Shown here: piece by piece, positions 15,912-24,415 of the stretch | Numbering within the stretch: position 1 is the first letter of the stretch | Layout: each line of letters begins with the position of its first letter | Assembly: GCF_020386635.1 (NCBI RefSeq) | Contig: NZ_CP081942.1 | Span: 124,001-188,000, forward strand | DNA length: 64,000 nt | Reading direction: 5' to 3' | Origin: Pseudomonas sp. MM211 | Lineage (GTDB): Bacteria; Pseudomonadota; Gammaproteobacteria; Pseudomonadales; Pseudomonadaceae | The notes under the pieces: model-generated | Told to the model about the DNA's origin: nothing | The model's database searches: none | Seen by the model: the letters and a program-made list of their open reading frames with translations, nothing else | Program-made: the position numbers and the translations under genes

Positions 15912-17448
15912 ATGAGTCAGACATCCAAAATCGGTCACCTCAGGCGCCTGGTCGCGATCATGACTGGCGTTGTGAGCATGGCGTTTCTGCTGCTCACCTA
16001 TCTGCAGGTGGAGTGGGATAAGCGCGAGGCGCTGAGGAATAATGTCGACGATATGCAGAATTTGTCGACGGCACTGACCAGGCAGGCCGAGTCGACGATC
16101 CGCGATGCGCATACGGTGCTGATCGGCATCGAACGCAAGCTGAAGATTGCCGGTTATGGCCCTGAAAACCTGCAAGAGGGTCCTGGAGGTATCACGGGCC
16201 CAACTGGGGGTGCTGCGCGATGTTCAAGGGTTCACCGTGGTCGGCCCGGATGGTCGGGCGCTGATCACCACGATTCCCGACCCCAATACGACCTATAGCG
16301 CTGCCGACCGGGATTACTTCGCCCTGCATCGCGAGAACAGGAACTACGGTCTGTTCATCGGCGCGCCCATTCAGAGCCGCATGACCGGCGAATGGGTGAT
16401 TTCACTGTCGCTGCGCCTCAACGATGCCAACGGCGAGTTCCGTGGCGTGGTGCTGGCAACGCTGCTGATCGAGCGCTTCGTCGACTTCTACCAGACCATC
16501 GACCTGGGTACCGAGGGCGTCATCGGTCTGGTCAAGCGCGATGGCACCATCCTCGCCAGGTCGCAGTTGTCCACCGAGAGCTATGCGGTCAACGTATCGA
16601 AAAGCCCAGTGCTGCGCATGATCAACGACGATGGCGTGACACGCGGCAACATGGTGCTGACGGCGATGCTCGATGGCGTGAGGCGTATCTATGGCTTCGA
16701 CTCCAGCGCCGAATACCCGATCGTGGTGGCCGCGGCGGTGTCCGAAGAACAGGCGCTGCAGGCCTGGCGACACCGTGCACAGCAGACTTGGGGCTTGAGC
16801 GGCATCGTGCTGTTGCTGTTCGTGTCGATGGCCTGTTTGATCTGGCGTGCGCTCGGGCGCCAGGGCGAGATGGAAGCCAGCCTGAAGGGTATGCACCGTG
16901 ACCTGGCAGAAGCCAATCACGCGCTGGAGATCATCGCCGGCGAAGATGCCCTCACGGGCCTGGCCACACGTCGCCGACTGGATGAAGCGCTGCAGGCGGC
17001 CTTCAGTTCTGCGGCGACCCAGGGGCAGCCGCTGTCTTTCGTGCTGGTCGATGTGGACTACTTCAAACGCTTCAACGATCAGTACGGCCACCCGGCTGGC
17101 GACGAAGCGCTCAAGCAGGTGGCCGCGGTACTCAAGCGCCACGCCAAGCGCAGTGCCGATACCACCGCACGCTATGGCGGTGAGGAAATGGCGTTGATTC
17201 TCCCCGGTGCAGAAAGCGCGTCAGCCTTGGCTGTGGCCGAGCGGATTCGCGCGGATGTCGAGGCCCTGGCGATAGCCAACGAGGGCTCGCCCTATGCCAA
17301 CCTGACTTTGAGCATCGGCGTCGCCTCCTGCGTGCCAGGGCGGGATATGCCGACGCCTGCGGCGCTGGTCGCCGCTGCGGATGTCGCCCTGTACGCCGCC
17401 AAAGGTGCCGGCCGCAACCGCGTGATGCTCGGCCAGAACCCCGCCTGA
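15912..17448 (+). pseudogene. Diguanylate cyclase, membrane-bound (Cache-like sensor + GGDEF), frameshifted
   Basis: The reading starts at ATG 15912 (MSQTSKIGHLRRL) with a transmembrane segment at residues 15-35 (IMTGVVSMAFLLLTYLQ). It runs to GYGPENLQ and then leaves frame near 16173-16180; removing one base of AAGAGGG joins it to RVLEVSRAQLGVLRDVQG in the frame that ends at 17448. A Cache-like periplasmic domain follows (FTVVGPDGRAL, YSAADRDYF, IGAPIQSRMTGEWV). A second membrane segment (LSGIVLLLFVSMACLIW) comes next, then a GGDEF domain with DYFKRFNDQYGH and YGGEEMA, so the active-site motif reads GGEE, an active form. It would make c-di-GMP in response to a periplasmic ligand. Real pseudogene or one-base error. 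Confidence 0.8.
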
Positions 17449-17644
17449 TGCATTCGCCGAAGAGCCATTCCCATGGCTCCCGCGGCGGTGCCCAGCTTTT
17501 TGCTGGTCAACGACTACAAAAACGCTAATTTCGCTATCCCCTGCCTCTGAACACAATGGCCTCAATGCACGAGCGGCTTGCGCGAAGTGCCCCAAGGCCA
17601 GCCTTGGCCGAAAGGCGCACGGCCTCCTTCAGAGGGACATAGAG

Positions 17645-18946
17645 ATGACTGTCGAGAAAATCGAAATAGACACCCTGGTGGTTGGCGCAGGCCAGGCCGG
17701 TGTGGCGATGAGCGAGCACCTGACCAAGCTGGGCGTGCCGCACCTGGTGCTGGAACGCGACCGTATCGCCGAACGCTGGCGCACCATGCGCTGGGATTCG
17801 CTGGTGGCCAACGGGCCGGCCTGGCACGACCGCTTTCCCGGTCTGGAATTCGACATCGACGATGACGCCTTTCCCGCCAAGGAGCAGGTAGCCGCCTACT
17901 TCGAAGCCTATGCGCGCACCTTCAACGCGCCGATTCGCACCGGCGTAGAAGTGAAGAAAGTACGCCGCAATGCCAATCGCCCCGGCTTCACCGTCGAAAC
18001 CTCGGAGGGCGTGATCGAGGCCAACCGTGTGGTCGCCGCCACCGGGCCGTTCCAGCGCCCGGTGATCCCCGCCATCGCGCCAAAGGATGAGCGCCTGACG
18101 CAGATCCACTCCGCCGAATACCGCAACCCGCAGCAATTGCCAGCCGGTGCGGTGCTGGTGATTGGCGCGGGCTCCTCAGGCACGCAGATCGCCGATGAGC
18201 TGATGCAGGCAGGCCGCCAGGTGTACCTGTCGGTCGGTGCCCATGATCGGCCGCCGCGCAGCTATCGCGACCGTGATTTCTGCTGGTGGCTGGGCGTGCT
18301 CGGCGAGTGGGATCAGGAAACCCCGAAGGCCGGCCGCGAGCACGTGACCATCGCCGTCAGCGGCGCCGGTGGCGGCAAGACCATCGACTTCCGCCGCCTG
18401 GCCCATGAGGGCATGACGCTGGTTGGCCTGACCCGCTCGTTCGATAACGGCGTAGTGCAGTTTGCCGACGACCTGGTCGACAACGTCCGCCGTGGCGACG
18501 AAAACTACCTGGCGCTGCTCGATGCCGCGGATGCCTACATCGCCCGCAATGGCCTGGATCTGCCCGAAGAGCCCGAAGCGCGGCGCATCCCCGCCGACCC
18601 GGCGTGCATGACCGAGCCACTGCGCGAGCTGGATCTGATCGAGGCCGGCGTGACGTCGATCATCTGGGCGACCGGCTTCGCCACCGACTTCACCTGGCTG
18701 GAGGCCGATACCTTCGACGCCAACGGCAAGCCGCAGCATCAGCGCGGCGTGTCTCGCGAGCCGGGCATCTATTTCCTCGGCCTGCCGTGGCTGTCGCGCC
18801 GGGGCTCGTCGTTCATCTGGGGCGTGTGGCACGACGCCAAGCACGTCGCCGACCACATCGCCACGCAACGCAAGTACACCGCCTATCGCGATGCCGAGCA
18901 GCGCCAGGCAGACGCCCCCATCACCCGCCTGCAGGGAGTCAAATGA
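17645..18946 (+). CDS. Flavin-containing monooxygenase-like oxidoreductase
   Basis: 433 aa. FAD-binding GAGQAG (about residues 13-18) at the N-terminus; NADPH-binding GAGSSG in the middle (about 177-182); ATGPFQRP and WATGFATDF, the ATG motifs of group B monooxygenases. It is of the CzcO/Baeyer-Villiger-like type that puts oxygen into amines or ketones using NADPH and O2. GAGGG stands 8 nt before the ATG. It is the first gene of a four-gene operon; the next ATG overlaps its stop. With RidA, DUF1028 and a deacetylase following, an N-containing substrate is likely. No substrate can be read from the sequence. Confidence 0.87.
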   Translation: MTVEKIEIDTLVVGAGQAGVAMSEHLTKLGVPHLVLERDRIAERWRTMRWDSLVANGPAWHDRFPGLEFDIDDDAFPAKEQVAAYFEAYARTFNAPIRTGVEVKKVRRNANRPGFTVETSEGVIEANRVVAATGPFQRPVIPAIAPKDERLTQIHSAEYRNPQQLPAGAVLVIGAGSSGTQIADELMQAGRQVYLSVGAHDRPPRSYRDRDFCWWLGVLGEWDQETPKAGREHVTIAVSGAGGGKTIDFRRLAHEGMTLVGLTRSFDNGVVQFADDLVDNVRRGDENYLALLDAADAYIARNGLDLPEEPEARRIPADPACMTEPLRELDLIEAGVTSIIWATGFATDFTWLEADTFDANGKPQHQRGVSREPGIYFLGLPWLSRRGSSFIWGVWHDAKHVADHIATQRKYTAYRDAEQRQADAPITRLQGVK

Positions 18947-19371
18947 TGCCCACTCATACCCGCATCCGCATGTTCAACACTAAGGACACCTACCCCAACC
19001 AGTCCCTGGACAATGACCTCTGCCAGGCCGTGCGCGCTGGCAACACGGTGTACGTGCGCGGCCAGGTGGGCACCGACTTCGACGGCAACCTGGTCGGCCT
19101 CGGCGACCCGCAGGCGCAGACCGAACAGGCCATGAAAAACCTCAAGCAACTGCTGGAAGAAGCCGGCAGCGACCTCTCGCACATCGTCAAGACCACCACT
19201 TACCTGATCGACCCACGCTACCGCGAACCGGTGTACAAGGAAGTCGGTAAGTGGCTGAAGGGCGTGTTCCCTATTTCCACCGGCCTAGTGGTTTCGGCCC
19301 TTGGCCAGCCGCAGTGGCTGATGGAAATCGACGTGATCGCCGTGATCCCGGACGACTGGCAAGCCAAATAA
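18943..19371 (+). CDS. RidA/YjgF-family protein
   Basis: 142 aa. It is a single Rid/YjgF domain: GNTVYVRGQVGTDFDG, AQTEQAMKNLKQLLEEAGSDLSHIVKTTTYL, and the C-terminal strand. The usual RidA arginine that binds the imine carboxylate (normally in an R-x-x motif near residue 105) is not clear, as ALGQPQWLMEIDVIAVIP follows. It is therefore probably one of the specialised Rid subgroups rather than housekeeping RidA. Such members sit in catabolic operons and hydrolyse reactive imines made by oxidases, which fits the monooxygenase before it. GGGAG precedes the ATG; 4-nt overlap with the gene upstream. Confidence 0.85.
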   Translation: MMPTHTRIRMFNTKDTYPNQSLDNDLCQAVRAGNTVYVRGQVGTDFDGNLVGLGDPQAQTEQAMKNLKQLLEEAGSDLSHIVKTTTYLIDPRYREPVYKEVGKWLKGVFPISTGLVVSALGQPQWLMEIDVIAVIPDDWQAK

Positions 19372-19381
19372 GGAGGCAGGC

Positions 19382-20059
19382 ATGACCTTTTCCATCGTCG
19401 GGCGCTGCCCGGAAACCGGTCAACTGGGCATCGCTATCAGTTCGTCGAGCATCGCCGTGGGCGCACGTTGCCCCTGGTTGCGCGCCGGCGTGGGGGCGGT
19501 GGCCACCCAGAACGTCACCCTACCCGCCCTCGGCCCGCAGATTCTCGACCTGCTGGAGCAGCAAGCGCTGGCACCGGACGACGCCCTGCAGCGCGCGCTG
19601 AGCGCCAATGGCTGGAGCCAGTATCGCCAGGTGACGGTGATCGACAGCCACGGCCGCACCGCGCTGTTCAGCGGCAAGGAAGCGCTGGGGCTGTACAACG
19701 CAGTGGCCGGTGAGCAGTGCGTGGCGGCGGGCAATCTGCTGTCGGGCGAAGCAGTGATCCAGGCCATGGTCGAGGCATTCGAAAACGCCAGCGGGCAACT
19801 GGCTGATCGCCTGCTCGCGGCCATGCATGGGGCGATGGCCGCCGGCGGCGAAGCCGGCCCGGTGCATTCGGCTGCGCTCAAGGTGGTGGGCGACCTGGTC
19901 TGGCCGATCATCGACCTGCGGGTCGACTGGGCCGACGAAGACCCCATCGGCCAGTTGGATGGTTTGTGGCAGGCCTACCGACCGCAGATGCAGGATTACC
20001 TGACCCGCGCCCTCGACCCGACCGCCGCGCCAAGCTACGGAGTGCCGGGCGATGAATGA
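19382..20059 (+). CDS. DUF1028 protein, Ntn-hydrolase-like
   Basis: 225 aa. It begins TFSIVGRCPETGQLGIAISSSSIAVGARCPW, the hallmark of DUF1028, and goes on with GAVATQNVTLP and GNLLSG. The family folds like Ntn hydrolases, and some members have a C-terminal peptidoglycan-binding domain, which is absent here. The reaction is unknown. It is often encoded with Rid and M20 proteins, as here, pointing to amide or N-acyl hydrolysis within one pathway. AGGAGG precedes the ATG. Its end overlaps the next start by 8 nt. Confidence 0.85.
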   Translation: MTFSIVGRCPETGQLGIAISSSSIAVGARCPWLRAGVGAVATQNVTLPALGPQILDLLEQQALAPDDALQRALSANGWSQYRQVTVIDSHGRTALFSGKEALGLYNAVAGEQCVAAGNLLSGEAVIQAMVEAFENASGQLADRLLAAMHGAMAAGGEAGPVHSAALKVVGDLVWPIIDLRVDWADEDPIGQLDGLWQAYRPQMQDYLTRALDPTAAPSYGVPGDE

Positions 20060-21215
20060 GCCCAGCAGCCGCGCCCTGCTCGAGCGGCTGATCGGCTTTG
20101 CCACGGTCAGCCGTGATTCCAATCTGCAGTTGATCGAATTCATCCGCGATTACCTGGCGGGCTTCGGCGTCGACAGCGAGCTGTTCCACAACGCCGAAGG
20201 CACCAAGGCCAATCTGTTCGCCACCATCGGCCCGCTGGATCGCGGCGGCGTGGTGCTGTCCGGCCACACCGACGTGGTGCCGGTGGATGGCCAGACCTGG
20301 ACCTTCGACCCGTTCCAACTGACGGAGCGGAACGGGCGTCTGTACGGCCGTGGTGCGGCGGACATGAAAGGCTTCATCGCCTGCGTGCTGGCGGCGGTGC
20401 CAGGTTTTCTGCAACGCCCGCTGCAGGTGCCGGTGCACCTGGCGTTTTCCTATGACGAGGAAGTCGGCTGCCTCGGCGTGCGCTCCATGCTTGCCGAGTT
20501 GGAAAGGCGCCCGCACAAACCGACCCTGTGCCTGATCGGCGAACCCACCGAACTCAAGCCCGTGCTCGGCCACAAGGGCAAGCTGGCGATGCGCTGTGAA
20601 GTGCACGGCGCCGCCTGCCATTCGGCGTATGCGCCCTACGGCGTGAATGCCATTGAGTACGCGGCGCGGCTGATCGGCCACCTGGGAGACATCGGCGCGC
20701 GCCTGGCCCAGCCCGAGCACCACGATGCGCGCTTCGACCCGCCCTTCTCCACCGTGCAGACCGGCCTGATCAAGGGTGGCCGCGCACTGAACATCGTGCC
20801 GGCAGAATGCGAGTTCGATTTCGAGGTGCGCGCGTTGCCGGGCTTCGACGCACGGAGCGTGGCGGATGAATTGCAAAGCTACGCCGCCCAGCAACTGCTG
20901 CCGAAGATGCAGGCGGTGAGCACTGCTAGCGATATCCGCCTGCACGCGCTGAGCGCCTACCCCGGCCTCGCCACACCGCCCGACAGCGAGGCCGCGCGCC
21001 TGCTGACGAGGATCTGCGGCTCGAGTGATTTCGGCACCGTGGCCTTCGGTACCGAAGGCGGCCTGTTCGACGGCGCCGGCATCCCCACCGTGGTCTGCGG
21101 CCCTGGCAGCATGGATCAGGGCCACAAGCCCGACGAGTTCGTCAGCGTGGAGCAATTGCAGGGGTGTGATGCGATGCTTTCGAGGCTGGTGGATTACCTG
21201 CGCGAGCCGGTGTGA
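20052..21215 (+). CDS. M20 metallopeptidase, ArgE-like deacetylase
   Basis: 387 aa. Metal-binding motifs of M20/ArgE: SGHTDVVPVDG (His and Asp), GRGAADMKGF (bridging Asp), YDEEVGCLG (general-base Glu then Glu), GEPTELKP, and a late His in GPGSMDQGHKPDEF. It is similar to acetylornithine deacetylase but lies outside any arginine operon, so it probably removes an acyl group from another amino acid made in this pathway. It is the last gene of the operon; a palindromic repeat follows. The family call is firm; the substrate is unknown. Confidence 0.87.
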   Translation: MNEPSSRALLERLIGFATVSRDSNLQLIEFIRDYLAGFGVDSELFHNAEGTKANLFATIGPLDRGGVVLSGHTDVVPVDGQTWTFDPFQLTERNGRLYGRGAADMKGFIACVLAAVPGFLQRPLQVPVHLAFSYDEEVGCLGVRSMLAELERRPHKPTLCLIGEPTELKPVLGHKGKLAMRCEVHGAACHSAYAPYGVNAIEYAARLIGHLGDIGARLAQPEHHDARFDPPFSTVQTGLIKGGRALNIVPAECEFDFEVRALPGFDARSVADELQSYAAQQLLPKMQAVSTASDIRLHALSAYPGLATPPDSEAARLLTRICGSSDFGTVAFGTEGGLFDGAGIPTVVCGPGSMDQGHKPDEFVSVEQLQGCDAMLSRLVDYLREPV

Positions 21216-21558
21216 TTCCCGGTTGTTCGGTGCGCCACAGAAGAGAGCGTAGCGTAGGGTGGACGACGCCTTACCCGTCCACAGTGCACCAACCACGATT
21301 GGCCCTCTTTATGTGGGAGCGCGCCATGCGCGCGAAATCGCGGGCATGGCGCGCTCCCACAATGGCGTAGGGTGGGCTTCAGCCCACCAAAACCCCGCAA
21401 GTCAGCGCGAACCCACCCCCGCAACGGTGGGCTAAAGCGCCACCCTACGAGAAAATCGCAGGTCGGACGACGCGTCACCCGTGCACCGTGCACCGTGCAT
21501 CAACCACGATTGGCCTGCTCCCACAGTGGCGATAGCCAATATCCGCGTTTACTCGGCT
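21216..21558. repeat. REP-like palindromes between convergent genes
   Basis: GTGGGAGCGCGCCATGC (21313-21329) and its exact inverse (21344-21360) form a 17-bp stem. GGTGGGCT-TC-AGCCCACC (21371-21388) follows, and an inverted version of the word GTAGGGTGG(GC) is near 21427-21449. These are dispersed intergenic repeats of the Pseudomonas REP kind and may also end transcription of both flanking genes. No gene here. Confidence 0.8.
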
Positions 21559-22482
21559 CTACAGCCCGGCACTCTCGCTAAGCTGGCTCAACCGCTCCCG
21601 GCAGAAGTCGACGAACAGTTGCGCCGGTTTGGTGAGCTGGCCACGCTTGAGGCGTGCCGCCACCAGGCCGGAGGTGGCGACGGGTTCGGTGATGTCAACG
21701 GTGACCACACGCTTGCCGTCGTAGGTGCATTCCGAGTGCGGCTTGGTGACCAGCAGCGAGAAGCCGAAGCCCTGGCCCACCATGCCGCGCACCATCTCGA
21801 TCGAAGGTGAGCTGAAGACGATATTGGGGGTCAGCCCCAGCTCGTGGAACAGGCTGACGAAATAGGTGCGGCTCGGTTGCACGTCGAGCAGGATCATCGG
21901 CTCCAGGCACAGATCGCGTAGCGATACCTGGGCCTGGCTGGCGAAACGGTGGTGCTCGGGCAACAGCACATAGGGCTTCTGCGGCGGCATCAACGGCTCG
22001 GTGTCGATGGTGCCATCGAGGTCGTGTTCATAGAGAAAGGCCAGGTCGAAGGAGCCGGCGGTCAGGCCCTGCACCAGTTCCTGCTGCTCGCCATCGCGGA
22101 TGCGGATGTCCACCCCCGGATAGCGCTCGCGAAAGCCAGCGATCAGCTGTGGCAGGTAGAGCGGCGCCACGGTCTCGAAGCAGCCGATATCGATCTGCCC
22201 GGCGACGATGTCGTTGTCGGCCAGGGCGTTCTGCTCGAATTCGCGAGCCATGCGCAGCAGTTGCTGGGCCTTCTCGTAGAAGCGCGCGCCGCTGGGCGTC
22301 AGCGATACACCCTGGGCGTGGTGGCGGATGAACAGCTGCACGCCGAAGCTTTCTTCAAGGCCTTTGATTGCCGTAGAGATGGACGGCTGGGCGATGTACA
22401 GCTGCCGCGAGGCCTCGGCCACGCTGCCGGCTTCCACCGTAGTGACGAAGTACTTGAGTTGCCGGAGTGTGTAGGAAGCCAC
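21559..22482 (-). CDS. LysR-family transcription regulator
   Basis: 307 aa. N-terminal winged helix-turn-helix (LRQLKYFVTTVEAGSVAEASRQLYIAQPSISTAIKGLEESFGVQLF), then a two-lobed effector-binding domain (IDIGCFETVAPLYLP, FDLAFLY). It is divergent from the binding-protein gene at 22800 and convergent with the monooxygenase operon. It probably controls one or both in response to the pathway substrate; this is inferred from position. Confidence 0.92.
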   Translation of the reverse strand: MASYTLRQLKYFVTTVEAGSVAEASRQLYIAQPSISTAIKGLEESFGVQLFIRHHAQGVSLTPSGARFYEKAQQLLRMAREFEQNALADNDIVAGQIDIGCFETVAPLYLPQLIAGFRERYPGVDIRIRDGEQQELVQGLTAGSFDLAFLYEHDLDGTIDTEPLMPPQKPYVLLPEHHRFASQAQVSLRDLCLEPMILLDVQPSRTYFVSLFHELGLTPNIVFSSPSIEMVRGMVGQGFGFSLLVTKPHSECTYDGKRVVTVDITEPVATSGLVAARLKRGQLTKPAQLFVDFCRERLSQLSESAGL

Positions 22483-22799
22483 GTGTCGATCTCAACGCCA
22501 TTACTCCCTGCACCTTACTCCAGTAATGCGCTGTTACGGGGCCGCCGCTTGCAAAGTTTTTTCGTATGTCTCGAGCATATTTTTACTAATTTTCCTTCTC
22601 GCCAGACTGACGCACCATGGCCCTCACTCGAACAACCCACGGGTCGCCACGACGACCTGAGCGGATTGCCGTTCACGCTCCCCAACCGAGCGGACGCCCA
22701 TAACAACAGAGATTCCCTGACGCGTGACACGACGCGCAGGTTCGCCGATTCGGCCATTACTGCCTCAGACCTACAACGTAAAAAAGCGAGGGAGTTTCC
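22483..22799. other. Divergent control region between LysR gene and binding-protein gene
   Basis: It must hold both promoters and the LysR site. I found no certain T-N11-A palindrome or -35/-10 pair. GAGGGAG close to 22800 is the ribosome site of the binding-protein gene. Confidence 0.4.
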
Positions 22800-23852
22800 A
22801 TGTTCAAGCACTTGCGTCCATGCATCCGGGCCGCCATCGGCCTGTCCATCCTGGCCGGGGCCAGCGCCTCGGCACAGGCCGAATCCAGCCTGACGGTAAT
22901 TTCCTTCGGTGGCGCCACCAAGGTCGCGCAGACCGCCGCCTACTTCAAACCCTTCGAGCAGAGCGGTGCCGGTCAGGTAATCGCTGGCGAGTACAACGGC
23001 GAACTGTCCAAGGTCAAAGCTATGGTCGACGTCGGCCAGGTGACCTGGGACGTGGTCGAACTGGAAAGCCCGGAGCTACAACGCGGCTGTGAAGAGGGCC
23101 TGTTCGAGCGCCTGGATCCGGCCATTCTCGGCGACACCAGCCAGTACATTCCGGGCACCGTCAGTGAGTGCGGCGTGGCCACCTATGTTTGGTCGATGGT
23201 GATGGCCTACAACGGCGACAAACTGAAAACCGCGCCGGCCTCCTGGGCCGACTTCTGGGATCTGCAGAAATTCCCAGGCAAGCGCGGCCTGCGTAAAAGC
23301 GCCAAGTACACCCTGGAAGCGGCCTTGCTGGCCGATGGCGTAAGCCGCGACGAACTCTACAAGGTGCTGAGCACGCCCGAAGGCGTCGACCGCGCCTTCA
23401 AGAAGCTGGACGCCATCAAATCCTCCATCCAGTGGTGGGAAGCGGGTGCCCAGCCGCCGCAATGGCTGCTGGCCGGTGACGTGGCCATGTCCGCCGCCTA
23501 CAACGGCCGCATCGGCGTAGCCCAAAAGGAAGGCGCCAACCTGAAGATTTCCTGGAACGGCAGCCTGTACGACCCGGAACACTGGGCCATCGTCAAAGGC
23601 AGCCCGAACAAGGCACTGGCCGAGCGTTTCATCAAGTTCGCCAGCCAGGCGGACACCCAGAAGGTGTTCTCCAGCCAGATTCCGTATGGCCCGGTACACA
23701 AGCAGACCCTGCCGCAACTGCCCGCCGATGTGCAGGCGCAGCTGCCAACCGCCGAAGCCAACATGGCCGGCGCCCAACTGGTGAACGCCGAGTTCTGGAT
23801 CGACCACGGCGAAGAGCTCGAAGAGCGCTTCAATGGCTGGGCGGCGCGCTGA
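22800..23852 (+). CDS. Periplasmic solute-binding protein, spermidine/putrescine type
   Basis: 350 aa. Signal peptide MFKHLRPCIRAAIGLSILAG with cleavage after SAQA (about residue 27). The mature part has the PotD/PotF-like pattern: LTVISFGGATKVAQ, WDVVELESPELQRGC, YVWSMVMAYNGDKL, SWADFWDLQKFPGKRGLRKS. No permease or ATPase gene is adjacent, so it either works with a distant transporter or acts alone. It is transcribed away from the LysR gene. A terminator follows at 23873. The ligand is probably a cationic amine or amino acid. Confidence 0.87.
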   Translation: MFKHLRPCIRAAIGLSILAGASASAQAESSLTVISFGGATKVAQTAAYFKPFEQSGAGQVIAGEYNGELSKVKAMVDVGQVTWDVVELESPELQRGCEEGLFERLDPAILGDTSQYIPGTVSECGVATYVWSMVMAYNGDKLKTAPASWADFWDLQKFPGKRGLRKSAKYTLEAALLADGVSRDELYKVLSTPEGVDRAFKKLDAIKSSIQWWEAGAQPPQWLLAGDVAMSAAYNGRIGVAQKEGANLKISWNGSLYDPEHWAIVKGSPNKALAERFIKFASQADTQKVFSSQIPYGPVHKQTLPQLPADVQAQLPTAEANMAGAQLVNAEFWIDHGEELEERFNGWAAR

Positions 23853-23872
23853 GCGGCTAATTGCAGAAACGA

Positions 23873-23898
23873 AAAACGCGGGCCTTGGCCCGCGTTTT
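23873..23898 (+). terminator. Terminator of the binding-protein gene
   Basis: AAAACGCGGGCC-TT-GGCCCGCGTTTT, 21 nt after the stop. The symmetric A/T ends let it serve the reverse-strand gene ending at 23919 as well. Confidence 0.9.
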
Positions 23899-23918
23899 CA
23901 TTCATGGCATGTCACTGC

Positions 23919-24122
23919 TCAGCCATCAAGAAAGCCGTCATCCTTCAGCTTGCGCTCCGAGCTGTACCCACGTACCGCGATAAGCACCAGCAGCAGAATC
24001 CCCGCCGTGATGGTCACCTTGAGGAAGTGTTCAGCAGCCAACACGTCCGCCCACAGCTGCACGATAGCCAGCAACGACCAGCCGACGAAAATCAGCAGCG
24101 CACCGACACCGGCGAATTTCAT
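23919..24122 (-). CDS. Small inner-membrane protein
   Basis: 67 aa from MKFAGVGALLIFVGW. Two transmembrane helices (about 4-24 and 33-51) and a basic, then acidic, cytoplasmic tail. The start is set by the 4-nt overlap with the stop of the gene upstream (ATGA). Pairing with a DUF4177-like protein suggests a common function, which is unknown. Confidence 0.72.
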   Translation of the reverse strand: MKFAGVGALLIFVGWSLLAIVQLWADVLAAEHFLKVTITAGILLLVLIAVRGYSSERKLKDDGFLDG

Positions 24123-24331
24123 ACGTCCTTTTCCATCACCACCACGTACGCCTCTCGGCGCCACAGCAGCAACATGCGGCGAATGTCCTTTTCCATGGTG
24201 ACCACGCGCCAGCCTTCACGAGCATTGCGGTTGAGGAATTCGGTAAAACGCAGCGGATTGACCTTGGCAGCGCCGAGCAACAACGACCCCAGCATGCCTT
24301 CCTGATAGATAGCGACCTTGTACTCTTTCAT
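24119..24331 (-). CDS. DUF4177-like small protein
   Basis: 70 aa, MKEYKVAIYQEGMLGSLLLGAAKVNPLRFTEFLNRNAREGWRVVTMEKD...: strands YKVAI and WRVVTME with the loop LN..GW, as in DUF4177. The function of the family is unknown. First gene of a two-gene unit. Confidence 0.75.
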   Translation of the reverse strand: MKEYKVAIYQEGMLGSLLLGAAKVNPLRFTEFLNRNAREGWRVVTMEKDIRRMLLLWRREAYVVVMEKDV

Positions 24332-24364
24332 CTGCTTCCTTTGCCTATGAACGATTGATATTAA

Positions 24365-24396
24365 AAAGGGGCGCCTCTTTGCGAGTGCGCCCCTTT
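24365..24396 (-). terminator. Terminator of the amino-acid permease gene
   Basis: AAAGGGGCGC (24365-24374) pairs with GCGCCCCTTT (24387-24396). Read on the reverse strand the stem is followed by TTTTTAA. Confidence 0.88.
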
Positions 24397-24415
24397 GCCA
24401 ATCATACCGAACTGA

